From Ypsolopha sequella (taxonomy: Eukaryota > Arthropoda > Insecta > Lepidoptera > Ypsolophidae), in contig OW204004.1 in assembly GCA_934047225.1 (NCBI GenBank), positions 8,746,401 to 8,810,400 of the forward strand: a stretch of 64,000 nt of DNA. Direction: 5' to 3'. Every line of letters begins with the position of its first letter. Position 1 is the stretch's first letter. Below are positions 24,001 to 39,000 of this stretch, in pieces. Below the pieces are notes generated by a model that was given only the letters and a program-made list of their open reading frames with translations, was not told where the DNA came from and made no database searches. Made by a program: the position numbers and the translations under genes.

Positions 24001-27000
24001 CGTGGTCTGTTGTTCCAAAGTGGCGTCACTTGATAATAGGCAAGTTAATTTAATAGTAATACGAAAGCAATGAATTTATTGAAACCATAGACGAATACAG
24101 CCTACAGACTCCTCATAACAGGCGACCGATTTCTTTCAACACATCTATCTATCTGACTGAACCAGCAGATACAATTCGCCACTCCAAAAGTATATGTTTT
24201 GGTAGGCCAAACCAAAATGGCTTTTATATTCATTACGTTAGAGTCTTCGTTTTCGGGAAAGATAAGTTTGTGGCGCTATACGTAAGATTGGAAGAGCCAA
24301 TAGGATTGCTGTATCCCGTTTCGATTGTTGACAGAATTATTTGTATGCAAGATGTTGAACAATATACGTCTTTCTGGGCTGTATTGTCTATGATTGAAAC
24401 TTAGAAGAGCTTATAAATGACAAGACCACGTGATCTGCTCAGTTACCAAGTTGCCAGTTTATCATTGCCATTAAACAAAAAATTACTTTACCAATTTACT
24501 ATCAAAAATATTTTTAATGTGATATCATTTATAATTTTGGTCTTGATAGGTCGCGACGACGTCCCGGCTTTAATGTCGTAGTATATTATTGTACGTGCTG
24601 AGTTTGTAAATTTAAAAACTTCTCTGAATCTTAGCCTTGAAGGGGGTGAAAAAGCAAAGCGATAGAGAAAGAGCCGCGGTAGTTAAATTAAAGGAGAGAT
24701 AGGTATTCAAAATATTGGTGATCAGATTAGCTTTCGTTAGATTTAACTTTGAAGTAACAGAAAGAATCTGACACAATAGGCTAATTTAGCCTAGTATTTA
24801 CAGTAACAGGCCATTTGAAGGTCGCATCGTGCTTTAAAAAAAGATACTCGGCTAGCTTCGGCTACCTTCGGCTTTGTAGAGCGTCATCTCTGTCACACGA
24901 AACACTAACAGTCCGGTATCTATTAGGAGCTGCTAAAACTTGTTTTATGAATATATCGAAGAACTGAACATTATTTAGACAATTATACTGATAGGCTGGT
25001 GATAAATACGGGGGATAGTGACAGATATGACGATATGGAAGGAATTGAGAATTTAGAATCTGATTAGTAAAATGACACGGAGAGGCTTCACATATCTATT
25101 AGTTTTTTGTATTTTGTTATTTGGTTGGAAATAAAAATTATAGTTTTTCATTAAAATAAATAAATTAAATAATTAAGTACATATATGTTGTCTTTTACCT
25201 ACATGTTTTCTTTTTGTTTTGATTTCTAAAAAAAAAACATAAAACAAGTTTTGCAGCTCCTAATAGATACCGGACTGTTAGTGTTTCGTGTGACAGAGAT
25301 GACGCTCTACAAAGCCGAAGGTAGCCGAAGCTAGCCGAGTATCTCTTTTTAAAGCACGATGCGACCTTCAAATGGCCTGGTACTGTAATTACCGGGTTTT
25401 CTGGGGAGGGGGCGTGCCCACCCCTGCTCCTACCTGGCTACGTCAATACTAACCACAGCGACAAAAATAAATAGAAATCATATCAGTAAACTAAATTGTG
25501 TTTTGTTTTTCTTTCTTGTCACTTTTATTGGATTTAAAACCGAAAACGCAATATTAGCCTTCAATCAAAAGGATGATCTATATGGAAAACAAAGTTGAGT
25601 AAAGAGCATAGAGTAATTAGAGTAGATTTAAGCAAACAGAGACAGGAAATTAATTTTGAAAGCGATAACAATAACAAAAACGTTAGGGAAAAACATAAAA
25701 GCAGCACACCACCTTAACCACCGTTCGAGCGCTTCTCAAAACCTTGCCATGCCGTTTGCTATTCACTCAAAACTTTAGGTTGAAATGTTGACTTCTCAAA
25801 AATTTGGATTCCAAGTGATCATCATTTTAATACGTATGATTATTTCGCAACCAGAATAGCAAGGTCATATAAAATTCACGTGATATCAAAACCGTCACTT
25901 CAGTGCCTTTTAGTCGATCCGTGAGTGCATGAAAGCCCAAATACAAACGATGCGATGATTGCCGGATGATGTTCAAAATACAATTCTTGACACAAAAATT
26001 TTTAACGCTAGGTAAATAGATGTGTATAAATTGACATATTTATTAAATTCAAGTTTAATTTGATGCTATATCATATATAATGCATGAATGATTGTTTAAC
26101 TATTATGTTCTTGTTTTGTGAATATTTCTTTTACTGATGTCCAATATTTCTTTTGTACCAAAATTTGCATGCTACATTAAAACTAGCTAATAAGGAGCTC
26201 ATTTGCATGTACCTACTATACACCTAGTACTGTCTACCCTAAAGCAAATAAAGATGTTCTTATTCTTATTCTTAATGATTACATTTAAAACTGTGGTCAA
26301 AAGTCATGATCGCGGTCGGTCCGCACACACAACACGCTATGGAACAGCAGATTTTTTTTTCGATATTTGAGTATTTTTTTCATAGAAAAAGTTGTTTTTA
26401 TGGACGTGTACTATCGCTAGTTTCCGCCTTCCACAAAATCATCTCGCACAGTTATTGTTAACCTTTTAAAAGTGTATGTTTGTTTGTTCATTTGTAATAG
26501 GCATGATGACTAAAAAATTCTAATTAGTCCGTCAGTTAGATTATCAGAAAATATTGGACACGTATTTTTTCTTTTGTCAATTAAACAAAAAATTATGAAG
26601 ATATAGCCCGCTAAAGTTCCGCGTGATGCCACGCCTAAGTAGAGTTTTTACCTAGGCGTGACGTCACCAGCCCCCAATCCCAAACTTTGACGCGCTTTAT
26701 TTCTGTAATTTTTTGTTTGATTGACAAAAGAAAAAATACGTGTCCAATATTTTTTGATAATCTAAATGATGGACTAAATAGAATAATATTTTGTTTACCC
26801 TGTCATCTCCCCTATTGTGATATGGGTCTAGTTGCTCGCAATAAACGTTACATTATTATCATTGTTAATTTGATGAGTGAGATGGGTTAATTCAAATGCG
26901 AATTGCGTTAAAATTTTAGATGAAAAGTGTAGTATGGATATTTAAAACCGATGAGTGATTTTGGCCTTTTCTACTGAATTAATAAAATGTCGTGTCACCT

Positions 27001-30000
27001 TCCAAAGCTGAAATAAACACGCTGGTTAATGATTTGTCACACTCACATTAATGTAGTTAGGGGGCATCCACATATTACGTCATAAGTTTTGGCCGATTTT
27101 CGATCCCCCTCTATAATTACCCTACCATCATTATCTAATAAGCTATACTCCATTCCACGAGTCAAACTCCTTAAGAAATCCCCCGTGTGCGCCCATTGGT
27201 TAATGTGCGTGGCCTTCATTAGCCAGAGTTTCTTAAGATTGGCTTACATGTCGGATTTTTTCAGTACGTTCATAGTTCTCGCAGTGGACGGACGTGCGTG
27301 TTAGTGAAAAAATATTAACGATGTCTGATATTGTGAACTCAGTAGAGAGAAAACGTGTACGACGCCCTTTTTCGTCATCAGAAAAAACTTCAATTTGCAA
27401 TACATATAACGCTTTAAAAAAGTCGTGTCCCTTAGAAACTGTATAACAGAATAATTTTATTTTAAAATTAAGTACCTCTGTTCTCATTGTATACATTAAA
27501 ACTGATATTCTACGAAAAAGTTGTTTTTATTTAAAATTGTTGACCCCTGGCATGTAAACCTTTCCTTTTAAGCGGACCATCTTCGCTTATTGTGTCGCTT
27601 ATCATTAGCTGCGGATATTTTGTTTCCTAGGAGTTCGACTCGTGGAATGGAGTGTATTAACCCCAACCTCTCACAAAACTGATGTCATGTTGTTTACACA
27701 TTTTTTTTTCTTTCCTCACGACCCTCAATCAAATTTCCATCTATGCTCATGATAATTACCATCATCTGCATACCCCCCAATTTCAAATGACGTAATATAT
27801 AGACTGCCTCTTAATACAAACAGGTTCAATGAATTTGGGGTTAGTAAAAGTGATATTACTTTCGTTTTACTTGAAACAAAAGCGGCCATGTTCCAAAAAG
27901 CTAAGTTTAGTGTTTTTATGTTTCGATATTGGTAACTTTTAGATTTTTGAAATTAATAGCCGCATTATACATTAAGGGGCTCCACAATGCTAAAAATCAG
28001 TTTAGCATTAGATTCAGTTCCATCAATGTAGATGACAAAAATTTGAAAAAAATATGCCGTGTTTTTTGACTCAAGACATTTATTAATTACACTTTATAAA
28101 TAAACACACTTTCAGTCTTCTTTTAATTATGATATTTAAAAAAAAGCATGAATTGCACGAAAAGTGATTCAGTTTCCATATTTCAAAACGAAACCAAACG
28201 AAACGAAACCAACACACCCAGATACTAACTAGAATAAAACATCTTTATTACATGAAGAAATTCTAGTTAATGTCCTAATGTTGCCACGATTTCAAAATAA
28301 CTGAAGTTTTGCGTGCGTGGCATCTGATTAGAGCAGGATAGACAATTAAAAAACAAAAGCGTTAGAGCAGGACTGAATTTTAGCATTGTGCAGCCCCATA
28401 AACAATGAATTATTTGATTAACAGGAAACACACTCAAATATGAGATCAATGGATGTCTTGAAATAAATGCATTATGGTTAATTAATGAAAAACACATTAT
28501 TCAAAATGAAGTATTAAAGTTTTGTGTACATAATAAAATTCATGATTTGTTTCTTGTTACAATGCAATCATGCACATATGTATAAAATACAAAACTATTT
28601 ATTCAGAACTTGGCATATTTTGTAGCCATAGTCCTGCTAAAGAAAAAGTACATTACAAATATTATATATCTATTTCAAGACAACCGTCTCTCCCGTGGCC
28701 AACAAATATCCCACCCTTCCCCTGGAATCATTAAGTATGTTACCTGCAATAGAGCTGGTCCCATAACAGGCACCAAGAACCCTTGGTAGAGCAGGTCTAG
28801 AAGTTGTTTCTTTATGGACGGGTGGGCCACCTAGAGAATATATAATATATACGTTAGATATTTGGATCTGGGACTGACTTACCAAAAAATAACGGTTATA
28901 TTACGGTATGAAATTATGCCGTCACATTGGGGTGGAGAAATTGATTGGTACCGTTAAATTTCGGTACCGAAATATTTAGCTTTAGTTAAACTATTTGGTA
29001 GCGTCAGGTATTTCTTAGGAAGGTGTAGTAATACATTTGTTAAGCTACCGAAACAGTTCGAATAAACCGTAATGTTTCGGTACCGAAACATAATGGAACC
29101 AATATATTTCGCTACACAAATGTTACGGTGTGACGTCAAACCTGAAACTTTAATTGGTTATGTATCGAAAAATTGGTGTCAATATTTGGCATTAGTTTTA
29201 ATAAAAAGTCAAAAATAGGTGCGACGCAGAGCGAAGCGAGTAGCGTGTTAGATTTACATAGAAATATATTTGGGGAGCCGAGCGAAGCGGAGCGGAGCGA
29301 GGCGACCCTTCTAATTTTAACCGGAAATATTTTCGTATGCTCGCATGATGGGACTGTGTTTACGCCATAAACAAAGCGCGCTTTTTCGCAAAAAAACAGT
29401 TTTCACCATCCTCCAACGATATATATGTATATGACACAAGTAAAATCCTTTTTCAGTTAAATACCGTTTTAACCAGTAAAAAGTTACTCTAACTGAAAAC
29501 GTTTGTTGTAATTAGTTTTGACTAGTTAAAACTAGAATTTGCTTATAGTGAAAATTTGATTCAAGGTAAAACTAGTTTTAACTAAAGAAAACCAGTTCTA
29601 GCTAAATTATTTAGATAAAACTGTAATAATACTAATTCCATTAGAAGTATTGGGGTCACCTCGCTCCGCTCCACATCGCTCGGCTCCCAATATGTACTTA
29701 CATGTAAACCTAACACGCTTCTCGCTCCGCTCGTTGTCCCATTTATTTTTCACTTTTTGGTGAAAGACTTTCGATTTCGATAGTATAGTGGAAAGGATTA
29801 ATTTTAAAGTGAATCGTTTAGTTACAACTAGTTTTTCCTACTTAAAACCAGTTTTAACTTGAATAAAATTACTCTTATAAGTAAATTCTAGTTTTAGCTA
29901 GTCAAATTAATTGTTACCAAAGGCTTTCAGTTAGAACCAGTTTTTACTAGTTAAAACTGGTTTTAACAGATATAAATCTGTAGTATCTGCCTACCCCTCT

Positions 30001-33000
30001 GGAAGAAAGGCGTTAGTATATGTATGTATGTAAAACGGGTTTTAACTGTAGCATATACAAAACGCGCGCAAAATAAAAAATATAACCTGCGCCACAGCGT
30101 TGCAGAATTCTAGAGAGTCGATGAACAAAGTGAGCTTGTGAACGTGGTTGACGTCATCGGGTGTCAGCCGGTGGACCTTGTCACTTAGCACGCGGGGTAG
30201 CAGGGAGTACAGCCCGCTTAGACCTGGAACAAAGTATTCATCATATTTAAACTAATAATACCGATTAATGTGTTTGACCGCACATTATAAGGATGGTTAA
30301 TGTACAAATATTGTCAAACATTTATTGTTAGGGTTCCGTGTAATACGGAAACTTATAAAGCAATCCTCGGTGCCTTTTCGGATTTATACCTTCAGTTATG
30401 CCAGAAGACCTCCCTTCGTGTCAAATTTTAATATTGAAGGTCACTGGAAAGTCCTCTATACATTTTGATAATAACTAATCAATCAGTGAGTAGGATTTTT
30501 TGTGTGAAAATGATACCGTTAATATTCCGTTAAGAGCGCTACAGCAAAGTAAGCATTTTTGACGATCTAATTCTCAGAATATGTTTCAGGAAGAAAGAAG
30601 TCGGCAAGTGTTGTTTCGGTACCATCGGTCATTATACAGTTATTTAACTTTTTAGTGAATGATTGCTGTTACATTTGAAGTCGTTCATTTTTTTGTAAAA
30701 GTTTATTCTATAAGTATATAAGGTCTTTCAATTTAAATGGAAAGTAATTTAGGAGGTAATTCAGTATCGTTAATACATTACATTCCATTGCAGAGCACTT
30801 TTTTTTGCGCGAACTTTTTTTTCACTTCTCAGTACAAAGTGGTCCGATCAGCTGACTCAGTTTGTATGGACAAGTGAAGAAAAAGTTCGCGCAAAAAAAA
30901 GTACTTTGCAGTGGAATGTGATGTATTAACGATACTGAATCACCTCCTAAATTACTTTCAATTTAAATTGAAAGCTTATATAATATTATTAAATCTAAAT
31001 AAGCCAAACTTATATATTTTTTTAAATTGTATTTCCCTTTATTTTATAAAGTATCTATAATTTATAATTATTAATTTTTAATTTTTAAGTTTTATTTATA
31101 ATTGTGTAACTGATGCCGACCACAATTAGTGGTCGAAATATATTTTACTACTCACGTATAATTATATTTTTTTTGTGTTTTCGTATATATATATATATAT
31201 AATTTCTTTAATCGAAAAGACAAGAAAAGTCTATTATCATTTTATGTTGTTTCCCTTTATTTTACTTAGTTAAATAGTTTCATTCAACTGGAGCTGGTAA
31301 CGTTTTTAAAATATAATTTAATTTTCATTTTAAATATTTACTAATTTTACAGCAAAATACAACTAAAACAATCAATGATGAAATTTGGAGTAGGTATGGC
31401 AATAAAAAAAACTAAAAATAAGCAACACGTCAAAAGGATCAAGACCGTTGTGCGCGCTACCTGCTAGACTGGCCAGTTGCCGGCCGTAATGTTGAATCGA
31501 GTCCGCCTGGTGAACAGCTCTTAAACTAGAAACTTTATATTTTTACAGCAATAAGATGCTGGTATTCGATATTATTTAAAACTTGAGAGCCGTGTCTGAA
31601 AAAAGGCTGGTACGGGCGGACAGCAACACAACTCTATGAGTTCCGTTTTTTCAACATGAGGTACTAAATCCTAAAACTTTTTGCATACTTTTTGCCTGTC
31701 TGTATGCTCGCGTTAAAACTACGGAACAGATTTAGATGGGGTTCAACGCTGACATCTTAGCGTTCAATAACAACGTACCAACCACCGCGGACTCGGTGCG
31801 ACCGTCGCGGTGCACGCTGGATAGTAGCTGCCGAGCTATTATGTACCTTATATCTTAGTGATTAATGTTCACCTGTAGCGAGCACCGGACAAGTGTTGCT
31901 AATCAGCATGTAATCAGCGAGTGGCTGGTTCAACGCTGACATCTTAGCGCACAGTAACAAAGCATCTCTCGCCGCGGACCCGGTGCGACCGTCGCGGTGC
32001 ACGCTGGATAGTAGCAGACGGACTAGAATGAACCTAGGGGATAATGGAGAAGCGTTAGGAAAAAGAGGACAACCTAACTTTAGATAGATACTAGCATAGA
32101 CTAACCCCCGGTTTCTGAAAGGCCAATCAAAGTTAACAGTAGATTAAAAAGACTTCAACCGCAAATAACGGTGAAAATAAAGCATATATGAAGTCTGAAT
32201 ATTGATGAATCAATAATTAACTTAGTTAATTTTTGATTTCAATGTAAAATTCCCACTTTTTCTGGCTTAATCCGCAGATAATTATTTTTTAATCTACTGT
32301 TAACATTGATTGGCCTTTCAGAAACTGGGGGTAAGTATTACTACGTATAGACTAGCAGTTCCCATACATCAGTTTGTAGTCACAAAAAAGGTGTAAAATT
32401 CCAACGAAATCTAGATGGCGTTGCCAACTCCTCTAACGAACACGATGCTAAAAAAGACCGATTGGTGACGCTATTGGCACAGCGATGTCACGTGACATGA
32501 AAATAATTCCCACTTCGATAATAGATGGCGCTGAAATATTCACTGTTAGTGTTACCAACTTAGCGCTATATAGTTTTTCTAAGCAAAGCTATTACAGCCA
32601 CATGTTTACTTGGTAACCATGAGAGTTTACTTGCAGGCAATTAAACAAATTATGCTTATTTGCAACACTTGGCGACACCTAGTGTTGTATGGGCGCGTAA
32701 AAAATTTGTTACGCCTTGATGTATGGAAGTTGTCGGTCTATACGTAGTAGTCTATGATACTAGTAAGGTTGCTCTTAATTATTCAATATTTTTCAAGCTT
32801 ATGTTTTACAAAAATTATGCATGGACTGGACATCTATTCTACAATGTATTAGGTTTCAACTTGGTTTTCAGCGGTTAAAACGCAAAGGTCTACGCCTCAT
32901 AGAAAATATACGTAGAAATGCAATTTATTGTAGAGATTAATTCATTTGCTCTAATAATTGAATTCAAGACGATCGCGGTCCGATTCAGACTTACTTACTG

Positions 33001-36000
33001 ATATCTTTTAGACAGCGAACATTGTAAAATATTTTATCTACACTCATATAGTAAAATTCTGATTATGGACTCGAAAATTGTGCATAACTAACGCTATTTT
33101 TTTTTACGAACCTCTCTTAAACCGAGAAAATATCAAACAAAAGTACAGTTTTTTAACAAAATAATGCTTTTAATTTTTTTTTTTTTTTGTTTCATTTTCC
33201 CTCAGAATAAGGAATACAAATAGAAGCCTGACTAAAATAAGAACTGGGCATTAGCCATTGTACTCATCTAACGTAAATTACTCCTGTGTACGAGTGAATG
33301 AAACGACGGACCGCACTTACTTTATATTTTTTCCTGGTGTGTCACTAGATTGAACCAAACAAATGTCAGATGGATGTAATTTGGATGTATTTTAAATATT
33401 ATAATACCATCAAATTAAATATGTCTCATCATTGTATCGTTGTGTTGTAATATCGTTCGTTGCGTGCATCACATCTTAATTTGGTGGCATCGAAATGTCT
33501 ATTGCATTTTGCGAAAGTTTACAGCTTCACCGAGAGAAATTAAATATTTTGGTGCTCTTCCTCTCAAAATTCGTGAAAGTGTGATTTGTTATTGTTTGTG
33601 TTGATTGTTTTTTTAACTTTGGAATAAAATGTCTTGTGTGCGATTGAAGGCTGTAAATCGCATACAGGAAGAAAAGAAAACAACAATGAAGCAATATCAT
33701 TTCATCGGTGAGTTCTGATAGTTTTTATGTTAATAAGTTGCAGGATCATACCTAAAACTCAGTAACAATAATAGTAGTTCTTGTAAATCATACTCGTGTT
33801 CAATTCTACACCGATATTTGCCTGTTTTATATAGATTTTCTGCCGACTATGAGAGGTTATGTTTTTTCGTATAGTGATGTACTAAAGTCCGTGTGGCAAA
33901 CTATCGAACATTGGTTCCCGCGGCAGCCGTGCATAAAGGATAATAGATTAATGAGAGGTTTTCTTTTTGAGTATTAAAAAAAAACATAGTTTCCCAGAAC
34001 TCTGTAGATGGTGTTGAACTGACTACGTTGCTAGGTGCCAAAGCAAAAACGATTGAAAAAAAACATTGCGTCACGTCACGTCACGTCACATACGCTCGTT
34101 GGTTGATGACATGTGTGCTGAGCATATTATTTGCGAATGCTTTGTTATGGTCCGTCCAGGTTTAAAATGTACCATGGCTTGCACTCATTGCGCTTTACGA
34201 CTTTCATCTTTAGGAAAAAGATGTATGCCTCCATTTTTATACAAATCCACAAGGCACAGACTTCTCTTCTTTTTCTCTTGGGACATTTTCTTTCTGGCTT
34301 AGAAAACTCATAAAAAGACTGCTAATTATTTTTTTCTTTTTCCTTGTTGTTATTATTTATTTATTTTCAAAATGTCATTGTGATGTGATGTGACAATGAC
34401 ATTAATTACTTTTTTATGTACGTTTCGTTTTACGATCTCAAAATTACATCCAAGTGCAATAATCAAAAAATTATGTGACGTTCCGTTCCTTGCAGTAACT
34501 TACCAAGTTCAGCGCCATCTATCCAGCGACTAGGGAAGAGTAAAAAAAAAGGAAAGAAAATCCCTCATTGCAGCGCGAGTTAAAAGAAAAATAATGCCGA
34601 ATAAATATCGCTATATTTTTTTGTTACAGATTTCCAAAAAAGGGAAGAATTAAAAAGTGAATGGCTTAGACGAATAATTTGACCAAATTGGGCAATTAAA
34701 AAAAGCGGTCATATTTGTTCGAAACACTTTACGTCGGATTCTTTTGGACCAAACGAAAACTTAAAATGGAGACTTTTAAAAGCAGATGCCTTACCAACGT
34801 TATATTTACCAGATACAGACACATTGGTAACCTTTAAATAATTATGTATAATTGCATTATCAATCTTGTTTGTAGGTACGTGCTTGTACTATACTATAGT
34901 ATGTTAACTCGATAATTTTTCAATTTTAGGCAACAGAACCAGTACCTATGGATGTCTGTGGTTTAGAAAAGTGCATACTTCTATGTTCGCAAATCGTTCT
35001 GAAAGGCCTGTTCGTTCACGTTACTGCCGTGATCGACTTCACGAAGAAATTCCGCAGATCAAGACATTTTCGTAGTTAGTGGTTGACAATAAAAGTACTT
35101 TGACAGGGTAGTTCTATCGTGAAATTAATTTTGGGAATGCTTATTGACTTGAACTGCGCATAATTTGATTTCTTATTACAGGTTATTAGGTATTTTAATC
35201 GTTCATTATTTGTTATTAGTTTTTATTCAAGATAAGTTAATGTTTATTTGATAGAAATAAAAAAAAATGAAATTACCTCTGTAGTAATTGCGCTGTCATC
35301 GCTCATCATTGACATAATATTATTATTACGAATCCTATAAGTCTATGATTATTATGATTTCTATTGTTGCGATTAATTCCTTCTTCCTTGATTGAACAAA
35401 GACGCGACATCAACGAACATCTATTTGATTGAGTTAAGAGGCGACTTAAAAAGTATCCACTTAAATAGTTTACGGTTGTATCTCTGATACAAGCTATAGC
35501 ATTTTTTGTACTAGAAACAAGCACAATTTTGGACTTAACTTATGTACCTACCTGCCTACGATATAGTAATTTGTACTTAATAAAATATATTATGCTAAAC
35601 GAAAGATATCCTTTTATTAATTCCTTATTTACACAATATAACATGTGTCCCACTGGGGTAGACAAGAGACCACTTTGCTATTAATTCTCTTGGCCTCCTT
35701 CCAAAGCAAGAGGATGTCACCAGAAAGGTCGGTGCCTCCTGCATTCTCTTTTTTTTCACACTTTGATACGATATGATGTGTGGTAAGGAGATTTGTCGCG
35801 GTTCATTTCGATTTGGTTTATTTATCGTAGTCAAAAATCGACATTGTTACATCACTAGCAAAGCAACGAACTAGTGACAACCTACCTAATTAAGAAAAAA
35901 CTAATACATATCCATCTCTCTCTAACGCACTAAAATGTCGTAAGAAAATCAAGGATAGGTGTCTTTCTCCACGTATTATTTTAGCCAGGTTTCTATTTGT

Positions 36001-39000
36001 ATTCCTTATTCTGAGCATTTTCCCCACTAAGTGGAAAGGCAAAAGGATTTAGCCCATACAGCCACGTCTGACTTTATAGTTATTATCTGTTTATATGCAC
36101 TATCCTCTTCTGTTGAGGATCATCTGAAAGGTCTGTCCTGTCTAAGTCACTGTCATGTCGTTTCCGCTATACTGATAGCCTTATAACGCAAATACAACAG
36201 GGTTAGAAAAAACACACGAAAAGGCACAGCCCGCACTTTTGTTCCATTGAACAACACACTACACAGGTTACGGCGATTTTAATTCACAATATTCTACCAC
36301 TATTGTTGATCAAAACACCCAAAATGCAATATTTTTTCAATAAAACAAAAAAACGACGCCACCACATCTTCGCGCCTTTTTTCCAACCTTAATTTTTTTT
36401 TTTCGTTATAAAACTGCTACTACTACCCTAAGAAGGAAGGCAAAGGGAACTTATTCCATACAGTCATGACTGAATTTTTATCAATGAGTTTTTATATATC
36501 ACGTCGGGCGTCACCAAATTGAAGGCGGTATAAAATAAATTGTCGTTGCCAATCTGATGGTTAATTCTTTAATATACCTATATATATTATGAAATATGAT
36601 CCCTTATTTATACTTAAAGTTACGTGGTTATCTAAATCTAACAAGAATGCGGCAGATGTGCAGACTGCCGCAACAGCTAACATGCTATCTCTTTTGCACG
36701 CGTTGAATTTGTATATGTTATCCTGTACAGTCTATGTCCTGCTGCCAGTCTAGGCGGCCGTCATCTGGCGATCAAACTGAACGCAGCTAAGTTGTCTGCA
36801 GCGCGCATGCGCGATGGATGGACATTTTATTGCAACTTATGTAAACAAACGAAATCCTTAGAAAATATAGAAATTATTCCTTATCCTTACGATCTAGTGC
36901 CTGAAGATGTTTTAAAACGGAACCTGTCGCTAAGACGAACATATTGGAATTAAAATACAAAAAAGATTGTTCATTGTCACAATGGAGTTCCTTCAAGGAC
37001 CATAATCAAAACTATTAGTATTATCTACCTAATTCATGAGTGTCCTTACTTTGTCAGAGAATAAGTTTAAACAGTATATTAAGCAGGGCCTACTGAAAAA
37101 GGCATATTATAAAATAAATGAATATTTGGATGATGGTGAAGCATGGTGTTATAGTGATACTGATTTTGATGATAGTAGGTAATAATTTAATTAATTAATA
37201 TAATTTCCTAACTTTTGATTCCTCTTAAGAGTTAACAATAATTAATTACAGACTGTAAAAGGAAATAGACTATATGAGACAGGTAGGCAAAGATATATAT
37301 GTTTTTCTTTTTTCATTAACCTGAATTCCTGCTGTCTTGTATTTTCTTATCCCTTGGTTAAAGTAGATATAAGTAATTTGATGTATAGTATAAGTTTATG
37401 TTAAAAGAAAAGACATGATCTTGCCAAGTTTCTTGCCCGTTCTTCTTAGCAAGACTAATCGAATGGGCGGAGGTAGGCATGTATTTATTTATGTAACCTA
37501 TTACTATGTAGTATATAGGATGGGATTTGGTCGGCCGCCTGGATTCGTGCTGGGGGCTCGGTTGGTGATCATTGAACCTTGTTCCTGGTCCCTGGCCGGG
37601 TCTCCGGTATGGGTTCGGGCGGTTGATTGGATTTCACCTTGTATGATGATATTTTACCTATAATTTTAATCGTATATATATTGCTACATAAATTAAATAA
37701 ACATTGAATCTAAGTAGTTCATGTACATTTATTATTTTATTACATATATTTTTATTAGATTAAAATTTGACTTGTGAAACGTGTATTATATATACTTACT
37801 TTGCAAAATGAACCTTTGAATTTTTTTTTTTGAAGTGTAGATAAAGTAGTGTATGAAACTACACACAACTAGGTATTAAAAAACTTGTAAACTGATTAAA
37901 ATACTATTAAATTATGTGTCAGTTTTATAAACTACTATAAAAGAAGGAGAACAAGTTCAATACCATTTACTTATCGCTCTGTCTCGGATAAACGATAAAA
38001 TCCGCCAGGTCAAATGTATTAACGGATGTTGTAAGCAACAAAATCTCATTCAATCGTAATCGATTTTATCGAGTAAAGACTGAATCGGACCGCACTATTC
38101 ATTAACTTTAATAGCTCATAAAGCGGTGTAATTAACAAAGTATAGATAATATCAGTATGCTTACTCGGCCTGTGATCCGTTCCTCGTATGCGAGGTAAGA
38201 AAGAAGAGGTCAATAAACTTCATATTCTGCATCAACGCTACACACAGTTGATTCAGCACGGTCACCAGTTGTGCTGAAACAATTTATACAATTCTTTATT
38301 TAAATATTACAAACCAGCGGACTCCCCGCAACATGAAATGAAATGAAATATATTTATTTTCAATGCAAGTGCTCGTAAAGGCCCACTTTTTATGCATCAA
38401 AACCGAACAGAAAGTCGATTATTTTGCCCTAGGGCGTTATTATTATTTTTTTCAATTTATTTACAATGGTTGGCTAACCTGCAGCCGTTCATGTGTCCCA
38501 TAAATGTTATCCTTTTTTTTTTCCACTGTTTAATGGCTCTGGATACAGTCCTTTTGAGCCAATCACAATTTAAAGTTCACAAGATTATATTTGTTTTATT
38601 TCCTCACACTATGCATTGAAAAACGTAGTATGATACACGGGCGTAAGAGCAACAAATTACTCGGTTACGTTTAAAACACTCGCTACGCTCATGTTTTAAA
38701 TCGTCCTCGTAATTTATTTCTTTTCGCCCTTGTAGCATAAACTACTATTTTGTAATGCAGGTATATCAGATACAACTATTAAAAATCGGTTTGAATGTAA
38801 TATAATTAAATAATCTGTCTATAGGGAATAGTTTTATATAATAAATAATGATGTGGGAAAATACACAAGGAAATAAAGACCTATTAACTTCATAGATAAC
38901 GGTTTTGCATCCGTTAGTTTCCTTATGTTATCAAAACGTAGTACTTGTACAGTACGGACAAGACCAGTTCCATCGTCTTAGTTCGTAAACCGAACTTTAC

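Noticed and set aside
35625..35834. A minus-strand 69-codon frame (TFLVTSSCFGRRPRELIAK) considered as a missing FHIP exon.
   Set aside because: It does not match FHIP; the real exon is at 31873-32033 and restores the frame exactly.
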